Part shown: one piece after another, positions 1-9,805 of the stretch
Position numbering within the stretch: the stretch's first letter is position 1
Layout of the letters: every line of letters starts with the position of its first letter
Origin: Pseudarthrobacter sp. Fe7
Lineage (GTDB): Bacteria; Actinomycetota; Actinomycetes; Actinomycetales; Micrococcaceae
Length of the DNA stretch: 64,000 nucleotides
Assembly: GCA_024372495.1 (NCBI GenBank)
Contig: CP099977.1
Coordinates: 1-64,000 of the forward strand
Reading direction: 5' to 3'
Program-made: the position numbers and the translations under genes
The notes under the pieces: model-generated
The model's database searches: none
The model's input: only the letters and a program-made list of their open reading frames with translations
Told to the model about the DNA's origin: nothing

Positions 1-582
1 GCAGCACAAAGCCACGTGGGCATTGCCCGCCGGCTGGCCAGGGATCCTGCAGCGAGGGAACGCCGCCTGGAGACCGTCCGCTTTCCGCTTGGGCTGCGCG
101 GAGTGACGGCCGCGGTCATGATGGCGGACAAGCTGGTGAAGATAGCCACCGCAGAGGCCAACAGCTCCAACGAGGAGCGGGACGCCGCAGAGAAGGCCAC
201 CCTGCTGGCCACGCTGGGAGCGCCGGAATCAGGAACCCTGCCGCCGGCCATGCGCAGCCAGCTGAAACAGCTCGAAGACGACCAGAAACGCCGGGCCAAG
301 AGATCCATCACCGACTCGCTGGACCGGACGCTGACTGATTTACTGTCGTTTTACCGGGATGTGTTGGTCATCCAGTTGGGGAACGCCGTGGAACTGGTCA
401 ACGTTGAGCTGAGGAGTGAGCTGGAGGAGTTCGCCGCCCGCAGCACTCCGGAAGCCACGCTGGCCCGTATGGACGCCATCAACAAAGCCCGCGAACGCAT
501 AACCACCACCAATGTTGCCCCGCTGCTGACCATCGAGTCCATGGCGGCCAGCCTGATCCAGCCCTCCAAGGAGACCCGATGA
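1..582 (+). CDS. holB: DNA polymerase III subunit delta' (C-terminal part)
   Basis: The reading frame is open to the left edge of the window, so this is the 3' part of a longer gene; a GTG at 16 is internal. The visible 193 codons match the C-terminal region of the clamp-loader delta' subunit: IGIARRLARD-like opening, a long helical region with KRRAKRS, and a helical end DLLSFYRDVLVIQLG. In the clamp loader delta' acts with delta, gamma/tau to load the beta clamp. The AAA+ domain lies upstream, outside the window, so the call rests on the C-terminal helical region. The stop codon overlaps the start of the next gene (ATGA at 579-582), which indicates translational coupling. Confidence 0.75.
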   Translation, partial: AAQSHVGIARRLARDPAARERRLETVRFPLGLRGVTAAVMMADKLVKIATAEANSSNEERDAAEKATLLATLGAPESGTLPPAMRSQLKQLEDDQKRRAKRSITDSLDRTLTDLLSFYRDVLVIQLGNAVELVNVELRSELEEFAARSTPEATLARMDAINKARERITTTNVAPLLTIESMAASLIQPSKETR

Positions 583-2146
583 CTGCCCGCCCCCTGCCCG
601 CCCGCCACAGGTCCTTGGCGGTCACGGTCCGCGCCGTGGGCGCAATGGCCCTTGCCATGGTCCTGGCCTCGTGCAGCCTCCTCAACAGCGGTGGCAAGAA
701 CCCGCCGGAGGCAGCCACGGCCAAGGCCGACCCCTCGATCGTGGCCTCCGCTCCTGCCGGGCTGGAAAAGTTCTACTCGCAGGAGGTCGTCTGGCAGCCC
801 TGCGAGGGTGAATTCCAGTGTGCCAAAGTAACCGTTCCCCTGGACTACGCGAATCCTGCCGGCGACACCATCCAGTTGGCCGCGCTCCGGGCACCGAGCA
901 CCGGCAAGAAGACGGGCAGCCTGCTGGTCAACCCAGGCGGTCCAGGCGCCTCGGGCTACGACTTCGTCAAGGACGCTGCCGGAACCCACTTCTCGGCAGC
1001 TGTCCGCAACGCCTACGACCTTGTCGGTTTCGATCCCCGCGGCGTTAAGCGCTCGGCTCCAGTCACCTGCATGTCAGACGCTGAACGCGACGCCTCACGG
1101 GCCAAGATCTATGCACTCGAAACCGATGCCGGGCTGCAGGCGGCACTGGCGGACAACAAGGCCATTGCCGCCCAATGCGCGGCACAAACAGGCCCGGTCC
1201 TGGCGCATATCGACACTGTCAGCGCCGCAAAGGACCTGGATGTGCTCCGTGCCGTGGTGAACGACACCAAACTGAACTACCTGGGGTACTCCTACGGCAC
1301 GTTCCTGGGCTCCACCTACGCCTCGCTGTTCCCGGACAACGTGGGCCGCATGGTCCTTGACGGCGCTCTCGACCCCTCGATCAGCAATGAAGAGCTGACC
1401 AGCGGGCAGGCCCGCGCCTTCGAAAAAGCGCTGCACACTTACGTGGCCAGCTGCCAGAAGCAGGGCAAGTGCCCGCTTAGCGGTGACACCGACGCCGGCA
1501 TACAGCAGATCCGGGACCTGATCTCCTCCGTCCAGCAGACGCCCCGCACGGCCAAGGACGGCCGGCTGGTGAATGCAGCCACGTTTGTCAGCGGCCTGAT
1601 CACCCCCTCTACAACGACCAGAGCTGGCCGGCCCTCACGCAGGCGCTGGAAGCGGCCATGTCCGGAGACGTGAGCCTCATGCTCCGACTCGCCGACCTCG
1701 GTGCCGACCGTGCCTCCGATGGTTCGTACACGTCCAACTCGACCTTCGCCTTCAACGCGATCAACTGCCTCGACTACCCCATGGTTTCGGACGCTTCGGG
1801 CATGCGGGCGGAGGAAAAGCGGCTGGAACAGGATTCCCCGACCCTCGGGTATTTCTTTGCCTACGGCGGGACCACGTGCGCGGACTGGCCATACAAGAAC
1901 ATCCGCACTCCCGCGCCAGTGGAATACAGCGGGGACTCCCCCATAGTGGTCATCGGCACCACTGGCGACCCCGCGACCCCCGTTGACTGGGCGGCGTCAT
2001 TGCGCAAGCAGCTGGGCAATGCCGCGCTGCTGACGTGGAAGGGCGAAGGGCACACCGCCTATGGACGTGCCAACAGCTGCCTCGAGGACTCAGTGGACAG
2101 TTACCTGGTAAGTGGCAAAGTTCCGGCCGACAACAAGGTGTGTTGA
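579..2146 (+). CDS. Secreted alpha/beta-hydrolase lipoprotein, tripeptidyl aminopeptidase (SlpD/E-like), frame broken
   Basis: The N-terminus has a signal peptide with a lipobox LASC ending at Cys32, so the product is probably a membrane-anchored lipoprotein. The alpha/beta-hydrolase core carries the oxyanion motif NPGGPG and the nucleophile elbow GYSYG. The C-terminal TAP-like domain supplies the Asp (TTGDPATP) and His (GEGHTAY) of the triad. Streptomyces SlpD/SlpE relatives remove tripeptides or dipeptides from exported proteins. The frame breaks at the C-run 1613-1617: adding one C restores GLITPLYNDQSW and a 522-aa protein. The start overlaps the holB stop. This looks like a base lost in a C6 run rather than a real lesion, because everything after it is conserved. 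Confidence 0.8.
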
Positions 2147-2175
2147 CCGCCACAGCGGCTTCCTTGCACCCCATT

Positions 2176-2205
2176 TTGACCGGGGCGCGGGGACTCTATT
2201 ACAGT
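2176..2205 (+). promoter_or_regulatory. Probable promoter of tRNA-Thr
   Basis: TTGACC at 2176-2181 and TACAGT at 2200-2205 are separated by 18 bp and lie about 45 bp before the tRNA gene. The fit to a housekeeping sigma promoter is good at -35 and moderate at -10. Confidence 0.45.
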
Positions 2206-2251
2206 TGACTCTTGCATGAAGCGCCCGGTTCCGCCGGGGATTTCACGCGTC

Positions 2252-2324
2252 GCTTCCTTAGCTCAGTCGGTAGAGCGTTTCACTCGTAATGAAAAGGTCA
2301 TCAGTTCGATTCTGATAGGAAGCT
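2252..2324 (+). tRNA. tRNA-Thr (anticodon CGT)
   Basis: A complete cloverleaf can be drawn. The acceptor arms GCTTCCT and AGGAAGC pair, the D-arm is TAGCTCAGTCGGTAGAGC, the anticodon loop CTCGTAA gives CGT at 2285-2287, and the T-arm contains TTCGATT. No CCA is encoded. Confidence 0.95.
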
Positions 2325-2330
2325 CGGGAT

Positions 2331-2373
2331 AAACCCCGGACAGCCCCTGATTTCAGGGGTTTCCGGGGTTTTT
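2331..2373 (+). terminator. Rho-independent terminator after tRNA-Thr
   Basis: AAACCCCGGA at 2331-2340 pairs with TCCGGGGTTT at 2362-2371, with a second nested stem (CCCCTGA/TCAGGGG) and a following run of five T. Confidence 0.8.
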
Positions 2374-2576
2374 CGCTGGTTAAGCAGGCTTTTGCGTGAC
2401 GGAGCACAGTACAGCCACCGCCCGGGCCGCTTCAGTCGTCAGCCTTGGTTCGACCAGCGGCAGGCCATCCTATTCAGGATTTCTGACGGGAAAGTCTCAG
2501 AGGGCCTTGAAATGCAGGAGGACACGGCCGAGGTGGCAGACTTCTGGTCCTGAAGCCGGCCATCGATGGTGGGGCA

Positions 2577-2614
2577 AAGTGGGTTCCCGGCCGGTACAGG
2601 CCAGGAACCCACTT
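2577..2614. repeat. 11-bp inverted repeat in the 2374-2685 gap
   Basis: AAGTGGGTTCC (2577-2587) is exactly mirrored by GGAACCCACTT (2604-2614) across a 16-nt loop. It lies about 70 bp beyond the end of the leftward phosphatase gene and may end its transcript, although no T-run follows. I see no convincing gene elsewhere between 2374 and 2685. Confidence 0.5.
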
Positions 2615-2685
2615 GTCACCCGTGCGGGAACTGCCGGAGCCGGCCAGCCGTGATGCGGCAGCCAAGTGGTCCGGTCAGCCCTTGG

Positions 2686-5585
2686 TCAGTCGTCCTCGTG
2701 GTTGGTTGATCCGGCGGGAATGCCTGGCACGTCGTCAGGGCCGTAGATCTTGGCGTCGCCGGGGTAGGGCGATGCCCAGTCGTGGGTCTGGTACCAGGTC
2801 CAGCGGTTGAACAGGTTGGGGTCGGCGAAGTCTTCCTTCGCGCCATTGCCTGTCAGGTGCTGCTTCTCGGACCAGTCGTCCCATTTCTCGGCGGTTTCCT
2901 TCATTGGAGCCGGGACAGCGGTGGCTTTGGCTGCGGCGTCGTTGACCGCGGCCGCAGCCGCTCCGGTCTGGCCCAAAGTGTCGGGCCCGCAGGCGGGCGG
3001 GGTCTTGACCCCCTCCGTGAGCGGAACCTGGTTCGGAACCGCAGAGTAGGGCGTCAGATCCGGCTTGTTGGTGAAGGCGTCGAACATCGGCGTAGCGGCC
3101 GCGACCTTCTGGTTCAATGGCTGTGCCCCCAGGATCTGCTCAATGGTCCGGACCATGTTGATCTGTGAGTAGAAGGTGCTCACGGTTTTACCGTGGACGG
3201 CGTAGGGGCTGATGACCTGCACTGGGGCACGGTGGCCGTCGATGTGGTCGGTGCCGTTCTGGCTGTCGTCCTCGGCAATGAAGATCGCAGAGTCCTTCCA
3301 GTACTCGGAGTGGGAAATCTCATCGACGATCTTGCCCACGGCGAGGTCGTTGTCGGCGACCTGTGCTTCCGGGTCGGCCGTACCACCTGTGTGGTCGCTT
3401 GAGAGCCACGTCATCTGAAAGTTCTTCGGGCCGTTCTTCTCGAAGTCCTGCTTCCAGGTCTCGTAGCGGTAGATGTCCGGCACCGAGGTGTCGAAGGGCG
3501 CCGCGTTTGGGTCCGTGATCTCGTTGAGCGAAGGGATGGCAGAACTGGCGTGCATCTGGAGTGCCGGGGTGAAAAGCTGGGCGGGATCGCCGCCTGCCAT
3601 GGTGCCGGTTGCGGCGCAGTAGTACTGCTGCCACGTTGCACCCGCCGGCTTGCCTTCCTCAGAATCGAACTCGCCGTAATTCCTGGCGGTCTTTCCTGCG
3701 TCCTTGATCGCGGTCCAAAGGAAGCCGGAGCGCTGGTGACCCAGGACGTCGTCCTCGGTATCGTATGACCGTTTGTACTCGCCGGCGCTTGTTTCGGTGT
3801 AGGCCGGGTTGTCGCCCTGCATCATCCAGTTGTGGCCCTCGGCCGAGTTGGTGCCGATGTCATAGGTGTTGTCATACAGGCCGAACTGGCTTGCCAGGGC
3901 GTGCTGGTTGGGGGTGACTTTCGCACCAAACTGTGCCAGGGAGGCGTCACCGTTGCCCTGTTTCATGTCGCCGTAAACCTGGTCGTAGGTACGGTTTTCC
4001 TTCACGATAAGGAACACGTGCTTGATGGTCGAGGACTCGCCAATCCGCTTGGGGACCGCAGTCGCGGGGATGTTTGCGGCGGCCGCAGCCGTTGATTCCT
4101 TGACTGAGCTGCCGTCCCAGCCGTTCTGTTCGAACACCGTCTCAGTGGTCTGCTGGATCTGCTCATCGCTGGGCAGGGTGAACCTGGTGAGTGACGCCGT
4201 GGTGGAGTGCGTCCCGTGACCCGTCGCAGCCGTGGTATTCGGGCCTTCGTTGATAGTCACTTCCGGGCCACGCGCATCGATGCCACGAATGTTGGTAACT
4301 ACAATCTGGCCGTTCACCGCAGCGACGTTGCCGGGGTAATAGTCCGTCGGTAGGAGGCCGATGTAGCTGGCGGGGTCTTTCGGGTCCAGCTTGCTGACCT
4401 TGTAGACGGCTACCGCGTTGGCACGGCCAAGGGAGATCAGCAGGTGGTCGCCCTGCATGGTGATGCCCGTGGGCTCGTAGCCGACCTGGGAGGAGGCCCA
4501 GGGTTGGGTGGCGATGGTCTGAAGGACCTTATTGCTGGCCGTGTCTACAACGGAAACGGTGTCACTGTTGGTGTTCGCGACATACAGCGTGGCACCGTCC
4601 AGGAACATTGCAGTCGGGTGCAGCTGGACATCGATGGCGGAAACCGGTGATGCGGGGCTGGCCGTGTCGATGACGCTGAGCGTGCCAGTCGTCGAGGTGC
4701 CGAGGTTGGTGTCCGCCGGCACATCAGTGCCGTAGGAGTTCATGGTCGGTTCCCCGGGGAGGGCCGGCCGCCCTCCCTCATTGGAGACGTAGAGCCTGGT
4801 CCCGACAAACTTTAGCTGGCGCGGGGCGATACCCGTGCTGAAAGTCTGCTTGATCGTACTGGCCCCTGGATCGATTGCGACGACTGCGTTCTGGCCGTTC
4901 ACGGCTGCGTACAGCGTCGCGCCGTCGGGGAAAACGCCATGCCGGCCGTTAAGGCCTGCTTGCCACCGGCAGTCGGGATGCTGATCTTGGTGCCCGCCCC
5001 GAGAGAGCCGTCCGGATTGAAGGGGTAGCGGACAACACCGGTCGCGACGGGCTCATAGAGGAACTTGCCGTCGGGCGAGAAAACGGGGCCCTCCTGCCCC
5101 ACTGAACCGTCCGTGATGTGCTGGTACGCCATGTTTGCGTAGCCGGCGTTCCCTGCCGCGGTAGCAAAAGAAGTGGCCGCGAGGGTGCCTGCCGCGGCCA
5201 CCGGCTTATACGTTGCGAGGTCAAAGACCTGAAGATCGACGGAACGGTCAGCACTCGTCCCGACGAGATATCGGCCATCCGGGCTGACGGTCGAGCCCAT
5301 GATCTTGCCGAACGGCGTCATCAGACGGTCGCCGATGGGCTTGATCACCTGATTGGAGGCGATCTGCTCCCCCTTGTCATCCTGGGAGCCGACCTGTTGC
5401 TGGCCGAACGGGATGGTTGAGGCGGCAGCAATGCCGGCGCCGCCCAAAACGGCAAGGGTGCAGCCCGCCGCCACGATCGCGAGCGGCTTGCGGCCACGAA
5501 TGAACCGTGGCAGGTTTCCCCGGCCGGAGGGGTTTAGTTGTTTCTCGCTGATGGATATTTGGACGGCTTTCAAAGGTCTCTTCAC
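2686..5585 (-). CDS. Exported YncE-like beta-propeller / alkaline phosphatase-family phosphoesterase, frame broken
   Basis: After a basic N-terminus and one hydrophobic export segment (about residues 30-55, LAIVAAGCTLAVLGGAGIAA) comes a seven-blade YncE-type propeller with repeated LYVSNEGG, LYVANTNSDTVSV and similar strands. A C-terminal phosphoesterase domain follows, opening with KHVFLIVKENRTYDQVYGD and containing EGHNWMMQGDNPAY and AEDDSQNGTDHIDGHR, the metal-site motifs of the acid/alkaline phosphoesterase family. It probably releases phosphate from extracellular esters. The frame breaks at the G-run 4927-4930: one more base restores GMAFSPDGATLYAAVNG and a 966-aa protein. It is divergent from the phosphodiester glycosidase and shares its upstream region. 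Confidence 0.8.
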
Positions 5586-5702
5586 GCAAGCGAACCTATG
5601 GGCCGCGGCTTAAATCCAGGTGACGCTTTTGGTTATTCCAGGCAACCATTTGCCGCCGCCAGGTGAAGTCACGACCCTAAGGAACTTTGGGCCACGCGGA
5701 TC

Positions 5703-5742
5703 CCAACGCACAGTGAACAGCTGCCCAATGCCGGCTGAACCT
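5703..5742. promoter_or_regulatory. PHO-box-like 11-bp-phased repeats
   Basis: TGAAC occurs at 5714-5718 and 5736-5740, exactly 22 bp apart, and AAC/AAT occupies the same phase at 5705 and 5727. This gives four units with an 11-bp period (AAC, AAC, AAT, AAC). The spacing and the GTTCA core (reverse strand) resemble PhoP/PhoR boxes of actinobacteria. It sits between two divergent exported phosphohydrolase genes. The assignment is inference. Confidence 0.4.
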
Positions 5743-5791
5743 CGGCGTGGGGATGCGTGCGCGTTCCACGGACGACCCTAGCGTCGTAACC

Positions 5792-7459
5792 ATGATCAAC
5801 CCCAATCAACGTCACCGCCGAGCGGTTATCACCGCATTGGCTGTGTCCCTCCCCGTTGCTTTCCTTGCCTCGGCCGGCGCCTCAACAGCTGCGCCCGCGG
5901 CCGCAAGGGGCCAGAACGCGGCACCGTCAGTGGCAGCCCACCTGGATCTCGGCGCGCAGGATCTGCCCGAAACACGCAACGTGACAACCCTGGCCCCCGG
6001 CCTGACCCGGACCTCGATCACCCGCGGAACGGCCAACCCGGACTTCTCCTGGACCGCTGAGGTGGCCATCCCTTCCACCTCAGCAGACCCCGATGCCCCT
6101 TCCTCGGCGCTTTCCGCTGAGGCCCCTGCCCATGCCGTTGCCGACAAACTCAAGGCAGCCGGCATCCCGGCCCGGGTCGAACACGTCCAGTCACCACAAC
6201 TGGCCGACGCCGGAGGGGACCTTGGGTACCGGGTCCGGGCGGGAGCGTTCGCGACCAAAGCCGACGGCGCAAGCACAGCCGCCCAAGTCAAGGCCGCCGG
6301 ATACGCATCATCGGTGATCTACACCGGCTGGGACGGCGACGCCGGGACCAGCGAAAACACGCGCGGGCCCTGGAACCTGGAAGTCCTCACTGTTGATCCG
6401 AAGGACTACCGGGGACAGCTCACTTCATCCTTCGGACCAAATCTGGAGGACAGGGAAACCACCAGCCAACTCAGCGCCGCAGCCGGCGCCCTGGCCGGCG
6501 TGAACGGCGGCTTCTTCACCATGGACCCGAAAGCCGGCGCCCCGGGCGACCCGGCCGGGACCGCGGTCCACGACGGGAAGGTCCTCAGCGAGCCGGTGGG
6601 CGACCGGCCCTCCCTGGTCATCGGCGCCAGGAACGAAAGCTCCATCCAGCGGTTGCACTGGCACGGCTCCGTCACCGCGCCGGGCAAGGCCGGGGAACTC
6701 CCCCTCGACGGCATCGACCGCGTCCCCGGGCTCATCCGCAACTGCGGCGGGGCCGGCGACACCCCGACGTCCCTGCCACTGCATGACGTCACCTGCAGCC
6801 ATGCGGACGAAGTTGTCGCTTTCACCCCCGAATTCGGCGCTACGACCCCTTCCGGAGCGGGAGCGGAAGCCGTCCTGGACTCCGACGGAACCGTTACCGC
6901 CCTAAACTCCACACGGGGCACGGCTGTCCCTGCCGGCGGACAGACGATCCAGGCCATCGGCGCCGATGCGGACCGGCTCACGAGCATCGCCGCCGTTGGC
7001 ACCCATTTGAAGGTCGACACGGACCTCCTCACAGGCAACGACAAGACCTTCAAGAACAGCGCCACCACCGATGTTGTCAACGGAGGGCCCATGCTGGTGG
7101 AAAACGGGGCGTTGAACGTCACCGCCAAGCGCGACGGCATGGTCCACCCCGGCGATAACAACAGCTTTTATTACGGTTGGGTCCACAAGCGCAACCCACG
7201 AACCATTGCCGGAGTAGATGCCCAGGGCCGCACCCTGATCGTCACCGCCGATGGTCGGCAGACAAAGTCCCTGGGTCTCAGCATCAAGGAAGCAGCTGAC
7301 GTGGCCCGTTCACTGGGAATGGTCAACGCCATCAACCTCGACGGCGGCGGATCCACCACGATGGTTCAGAACGGCCAGGTAGTCAACTCGCCCTCGGATG
7401 CTGCCGGCGAACGTCCCGTCGGCGATGCGCTCCTGCTGCTCCCGGGCCGAAAAGGCTAG
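5792..7459 (+). CDS. Exported phosphodiester glycosidase (NAGPA-family) with SPOR-like region
   Basis: I choose the ATG at 5792 (MINPNQRHRR) because an export signal follows directly (AVITALAVSLPVAFLASAGASTAAPA). Residues roughly 100-190 contain a SPOR-like alternation (DLGYRVRAGAFATKADG), suggesting peptidoglycan association. The rest is a phosphodiester glycosidase domain with GVNGGFFTMDPKAGAPGD, VNGGPMLVENG and the C-terminal INLDGGGSTTMV motif. The family, named after the human uncovering enzyme, cleaves sugar-1-phosphodiesters; bacterial members are linked to wall polymer or exopolysaccharide turnover. A strong hairpin follows the gene. The frame is intact. Confidence 0.8.
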   Translation: MINPNQRHRRAVITALAVSLPVAFLASAGASTAAPAAARGQNAAPSVAAHLDLGAQDLPETRNVTTLAPGLTRTSITRGTANPDFSWTAEVAIPSTSADPDAPSSALSAEAPAHAVADKLKAAGIPARVEHVQSPQLADAGGDLGYRVRAGAFATKADGASTAAQVKAAGYASSVIYTGWDGDAGTSENTRGPWNLEVLTVDPKDYRGQLTSSFGPNLEDRETTSQLSAAAGALAGVNGGFFTMDPKAGAPGDPAGTAVHDGKVLSEPVGDRPSLVIGARNESSIQRLHWHGSVTAPGKAGELPLDGIDRVPGLIRNCGGAGDTPTSLPLHDVTCSHADEVVAFTPEFGATTPSGAGAEAVLDSDGTVTALNSTRGTAVPAGGQTIQAIGADADRLTSIAAVGTHLKVDTDLLTGNDKTFKNSATTDVVNGGPMLVENGALNVTAKRDGMVHPGDNNSFYYGWVHKRNPRTIAGVDAQGRTLIVTADGRQTKSLGLSIKEAADVARSLGMVNAINLDGGGSTTMVQNGQVVNSPSDAAGERPVGDALLLLPGRKG

Positions 7460-7493
7460 CAGCCACCGTCCTTGCCGCGGCGTGACCCAAGAG

Positions 7494-7528
7494 AACCGGG
7501 GCCGGCACTTCTGGGTGCGGCCCCGGTT
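7494..7528. terminator. Bidirectional terminator between convergent genes
   Basis: AACCGGGGCCG (7494-7504) pairs perfectly with CGGCCCCGGTT (7518-7528). The hairpin lies between the convergent glycosidase and PHP-hydrolase genes. Confidence 0.7.
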
Positions 7529-7544
7529 TCAGCGGATCAGGTTG

Positions 7545-9107
7545 CTAGTTTTTCCCGAGGAAGATCGGGTTGGTGAGGGCGGCCATGGGGCCCAGCAGCA
7601 GCGTTGTGCCCATATTGGTCCCCTTACTCTCCGTCCCGTCGGTCATGGGATGGCGGACCTCGACGCGCACATAGGCCGAGAGTTGAGCTGTGGTAACCCA
7701 CGTGTGGGTACCTTGGCCCGAGGCCGGGAGGGTGACCTGCTGGGTCTGGCCTTCATCCGTGATGATCCGCAGGACGCCGTTCGGAACACCCGTGACGTCG
7801 ACCTTTACCGTGACCGGAGCGTCCGGGGCGACGTCCAGGCGCTCCCCGACACCGGCTTTCCGTCCACCGGCGGCAACGGTGACATCGAGCGCAATGTCAG
7901 CGGATTCGGCGATCCAGGCTGCGTCCGTTGCGGATGCCCTCCAGCACGGCCTCACGGGACAGTGCGGCCGCATTGACCACGTTGTGGGGAAGACCGATGA
8001 CCTGCGGTGCGCTGTGCGCGTCGCTGTTGCCCATGGCGGGAACCCAGCGGCCGCCCGTGCGGACGGAGTGGGCGAGCATGGAGTCCCAAGTGTTGATGGC
8101 GTACTCGTCGTCAGCGGTCCAGGGTCCGGTCCACACTTCCACGGCATCGGCGTCGTCATAGCCGAACTTCCACCGGCATGCGACATACGGGCAGTAAGGG
8201 TGGGCAGGTACGACGAGGCCGCCGGAGGCGTGGATGTGCTGTGCTTCCTGTTCAAAGCCCTTGTCACGGGCCCGGTAGCGCCAGTCGATCCAGTCCCCCG
8301 GCTCGATGCCGAGGGCAAGGTAGTGGCCGTTGCGCGTGGTGACTTCCTCGCCCGTGAGGATGAGCAGGTCATCACCTGCCAGGGGCCCCACACCCCGTGG
8401 GAAGCAGGGGTGTTGTGGTCGGTACTGATAATGAAGTCGAGCTTCGCAGCCCGCGCCCCGGCAGCGACCTCGGCAGGGGTCCGCTTGCCGTCGGAGTAGA
8501 TGGTATGCAGGTGCGCGTCGCCACGGTACCAGCCGGCGCCCTTGCCTTTGACCTGCAGCGGCGGGTACTGCGGACGGAATGCGGCACCGTCCGGCCCGTA
8601 CTCCAGGGTCACGTTGACGGTGTAATCCATGCCCTGTTCCGCCACCTGGTAGGGTCCCAGCGCGATGCTCCACGTGCCCTTACCGACGGGACCTGGGAGG
8701 TACCCCGGGGTGGCCTCGGCGGCGCTGATGAAGAACTCGGTCCGGAAGCCGCCCGACCAGCCGCGGAAACCCTTCCCCGCCAGGTCGGTGCCCTTTTCAT
8801 CGAAGACGCCGATGTCGCAGGAGTTGGAGAGCAGCCCAGGGGTGGCTGTGGGCTTGCTGTAGCTGTAGGAGACGCTGATCTTGTTGACACCGGCAGGAAC
8901 CTGGACCGGAAGGTACACGAAGTCAGCCGCGCCAGGGTCGAGATGGCCGGTGATGGTCTGGGTCTTGCTGGTGCCCGTATCCGCGGCGGCGAAGGACATC
9001 GGTGCCAACGTCACGGCAGCACCGGCCAGGGCGGCGGCCAGGAACCCGCGGCGGGAAGCGGTCAGGGAAACACTTTCGCCCTCATGGGCTTTACATGGTG
9101 AACTCAC
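7545..9107 (-). CDS. TAT-exported CehA/McbA-type PHP metallohydrolase, frame broken twice
   Basis: A twin-arginine signal (SRRGFLAAALAGAAV) opens the protein. The PHP domain shows GDAHLHTIYSDGKRTPAEVA, the metal-binding DFIISTDHNTP, LLILTGEEVTTRNGHYLALG, VVPAHPYCPY and MGNSDAH, as in CehA/McbA metallohydrolases, which act on phosphoesters or carbamate esters. The start is uncertain; the GTG at 9107 is favoured over TTG at 9137. Two one-base errors compensate: a base missing from the G-run 8382-8385 (restores WGPLAGDDLLILTGEE) and an extra base in CAGGCT at 7915-7920 (true CAGCT, restores GRSWIAESADIALDV). The corrected length is 520 aa. Confidence 0.75.
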   Translation of the reverse strand: MSSPCKAHEGESVSLTASRRGFLAAALAGAAVTLAPMSFAAADTGTSKTQTITGHLDPGAADFVYLPVQVPAGVNKISVSYSYSKPTATPGLLSNSCDIGVFDEKGTDLAGKGFRGWSGGFRTEFFISAAEATPGYLPGPVGKGTWSIALGPYQVAEQGMDYTVNVTLEYGPDGAAFRPQYPPLQVKGKGAGWYRGDAHLHTIYSDGKRTPAEVAAGARAAKLDFIISTDHNTPASHGVWGPWQVMTCSSSRARKSPRATATTLPSASSRGTGSTGATGPVTRALNRKHSTSTPPAASSYLPTLTARMSHAGGSSAMTTPMPWKCGPDPGPLTTSTPSTLGTPCSPTPSARAAAGFPPWATATRTAHRRSSVFPTTWSMRPHCPVRPCWRASATDAAWIAESADIALDVTVAAGGRKAGVGERLDVAPDAPVTVKVDVTGVPNGVLRIITDEGQTQQVTLPASGQGTHTWVTTAQLSAYVRVEVRHPMTDGTESKGTNMGTTLLLGPMAALTNPIFLGKN

Positions 9108-9130
9108 CGCCCGAGTCTCACCATACGGAC

Positions 9131-9169
9131 TTAACAACGGGCCGCGCGACAGTTAACAAAGCCTGAACC
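9131..9169 (-). promoter_or_regulatory. PHO-box-like repeats upstream of the PHP hydrolase
   Basis: On the plus strand TTAAC occurs at 9131 and 9153 and TGAAC at 9164, a spacing of 22 and 11 bp. Read towards the gene these are GTTAA/GTTCA cores on one helix face, like the repeats at 5703-5742. The assignment is inference. Confidence 0.4.
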
Positions 9170-9234
9170 GCAGAGATTAATTGGGAGCGCCCTAGCATTT
9201 CACTGTGCATTGCCAGGCGCCCCGCTTCCGGGGG

Positions 9235-9450
9235 TCAGGTGTTCGGAACCTCATTCAATTTCGACCGGATAAAGTCCTGGTCCTCGCGGGAAACGGCTGC
9301 CTCACCGTGCCGTCCTGTGGGAAGGATTTCACCGCTTTCTTTGGAGATCACCGCGGTAATCGTCCGTGGAAGGATCTGGCAGCCGGGGTTGTCGATAAGC
9401 CATTTTCGGGTGGCAGGGTCCAGGCGGCCCCACCGGTCTTTCAAGTTCAT
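9235..9450 (-). CDS. Small conserved hypothetical protein (71 aa)
   Basis: From the ATG at 9450 the product is MNLKDRWGRLDPATRKWLID followed by NPGCQILPRTITAVISKE and ends SKLNEVPNT. It has no signal peptide or membrane segment and a mix of charged residues typical of a folded small protein. The codon pattern and lack of low complexity make it more credible than the antisense readings here. I do not recognise a function. It lies between the PHP hydrolase and the divergent deacetylase and may have its own promoter. Confidence 0.5.
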   Translation of the reverse strand: MNLKDRWGRLDPATRKWLIDNPGCQILPRTITAVISKESGEILPTGRHGEAAVSREDQDFIRSKLNEVPNT

Positions 9451-9805
9451 TGCTGGATCTTGCCTCCGTACGCGGGTGAAAGAACGGGCTTTGCAGCGGG
9501 CGCGTTGCCCAACCCAAACCACAAGCTAACGCCGGCATGGACGGCGGGCACAGGGACCAAAGTCCCCCGCCATAGCCCTTTATTACGCCCGCCGCTCCGG
9601 GGATAGGGCAAGGTTCAGGAAACCGCAAGGCGGCCAAGGTATCCTCCCGGTATGACCCCCGCTTCCAGGCTGCTTTTCCGCGCGCCGCAGCCTGCGACAT
9701 TGCACGTCCGGCAGATTGCGGCTTCACCGCACCTGCCACGTCCGCAGGCCCCGGCAAGGGACGCCGAACCCGTGCCACAGGCCTGTCACGGAAGAGGAAT
9801 TAGCT
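9451..9805. other. Intergenic region without a supported gene
   Basis: This 355-nt gap separates two divergent genes. It holds an imperfect GGCGGG/CCCGCC hairpin around 9543-9571 and, at its right end, GGAAGAGG at 9790-9797, which fits as the ribosome site for the GTG at 9806. I see no gene or clear operator in it. Confidence 0.4.

Noticed and set aside
2396..2653. 85-codon plus-strand open frame after tRNA-Thr
   Set aside because: It runs through an inverted repeat and has no recognisable features or ribosome site.
5600..5700. Additional PHO repeats AGGTGACG/AGGTGAAG
   Set aside because: The two copies are not in 11-bp phase with each other or with the TGAAC set, so I did not count them.
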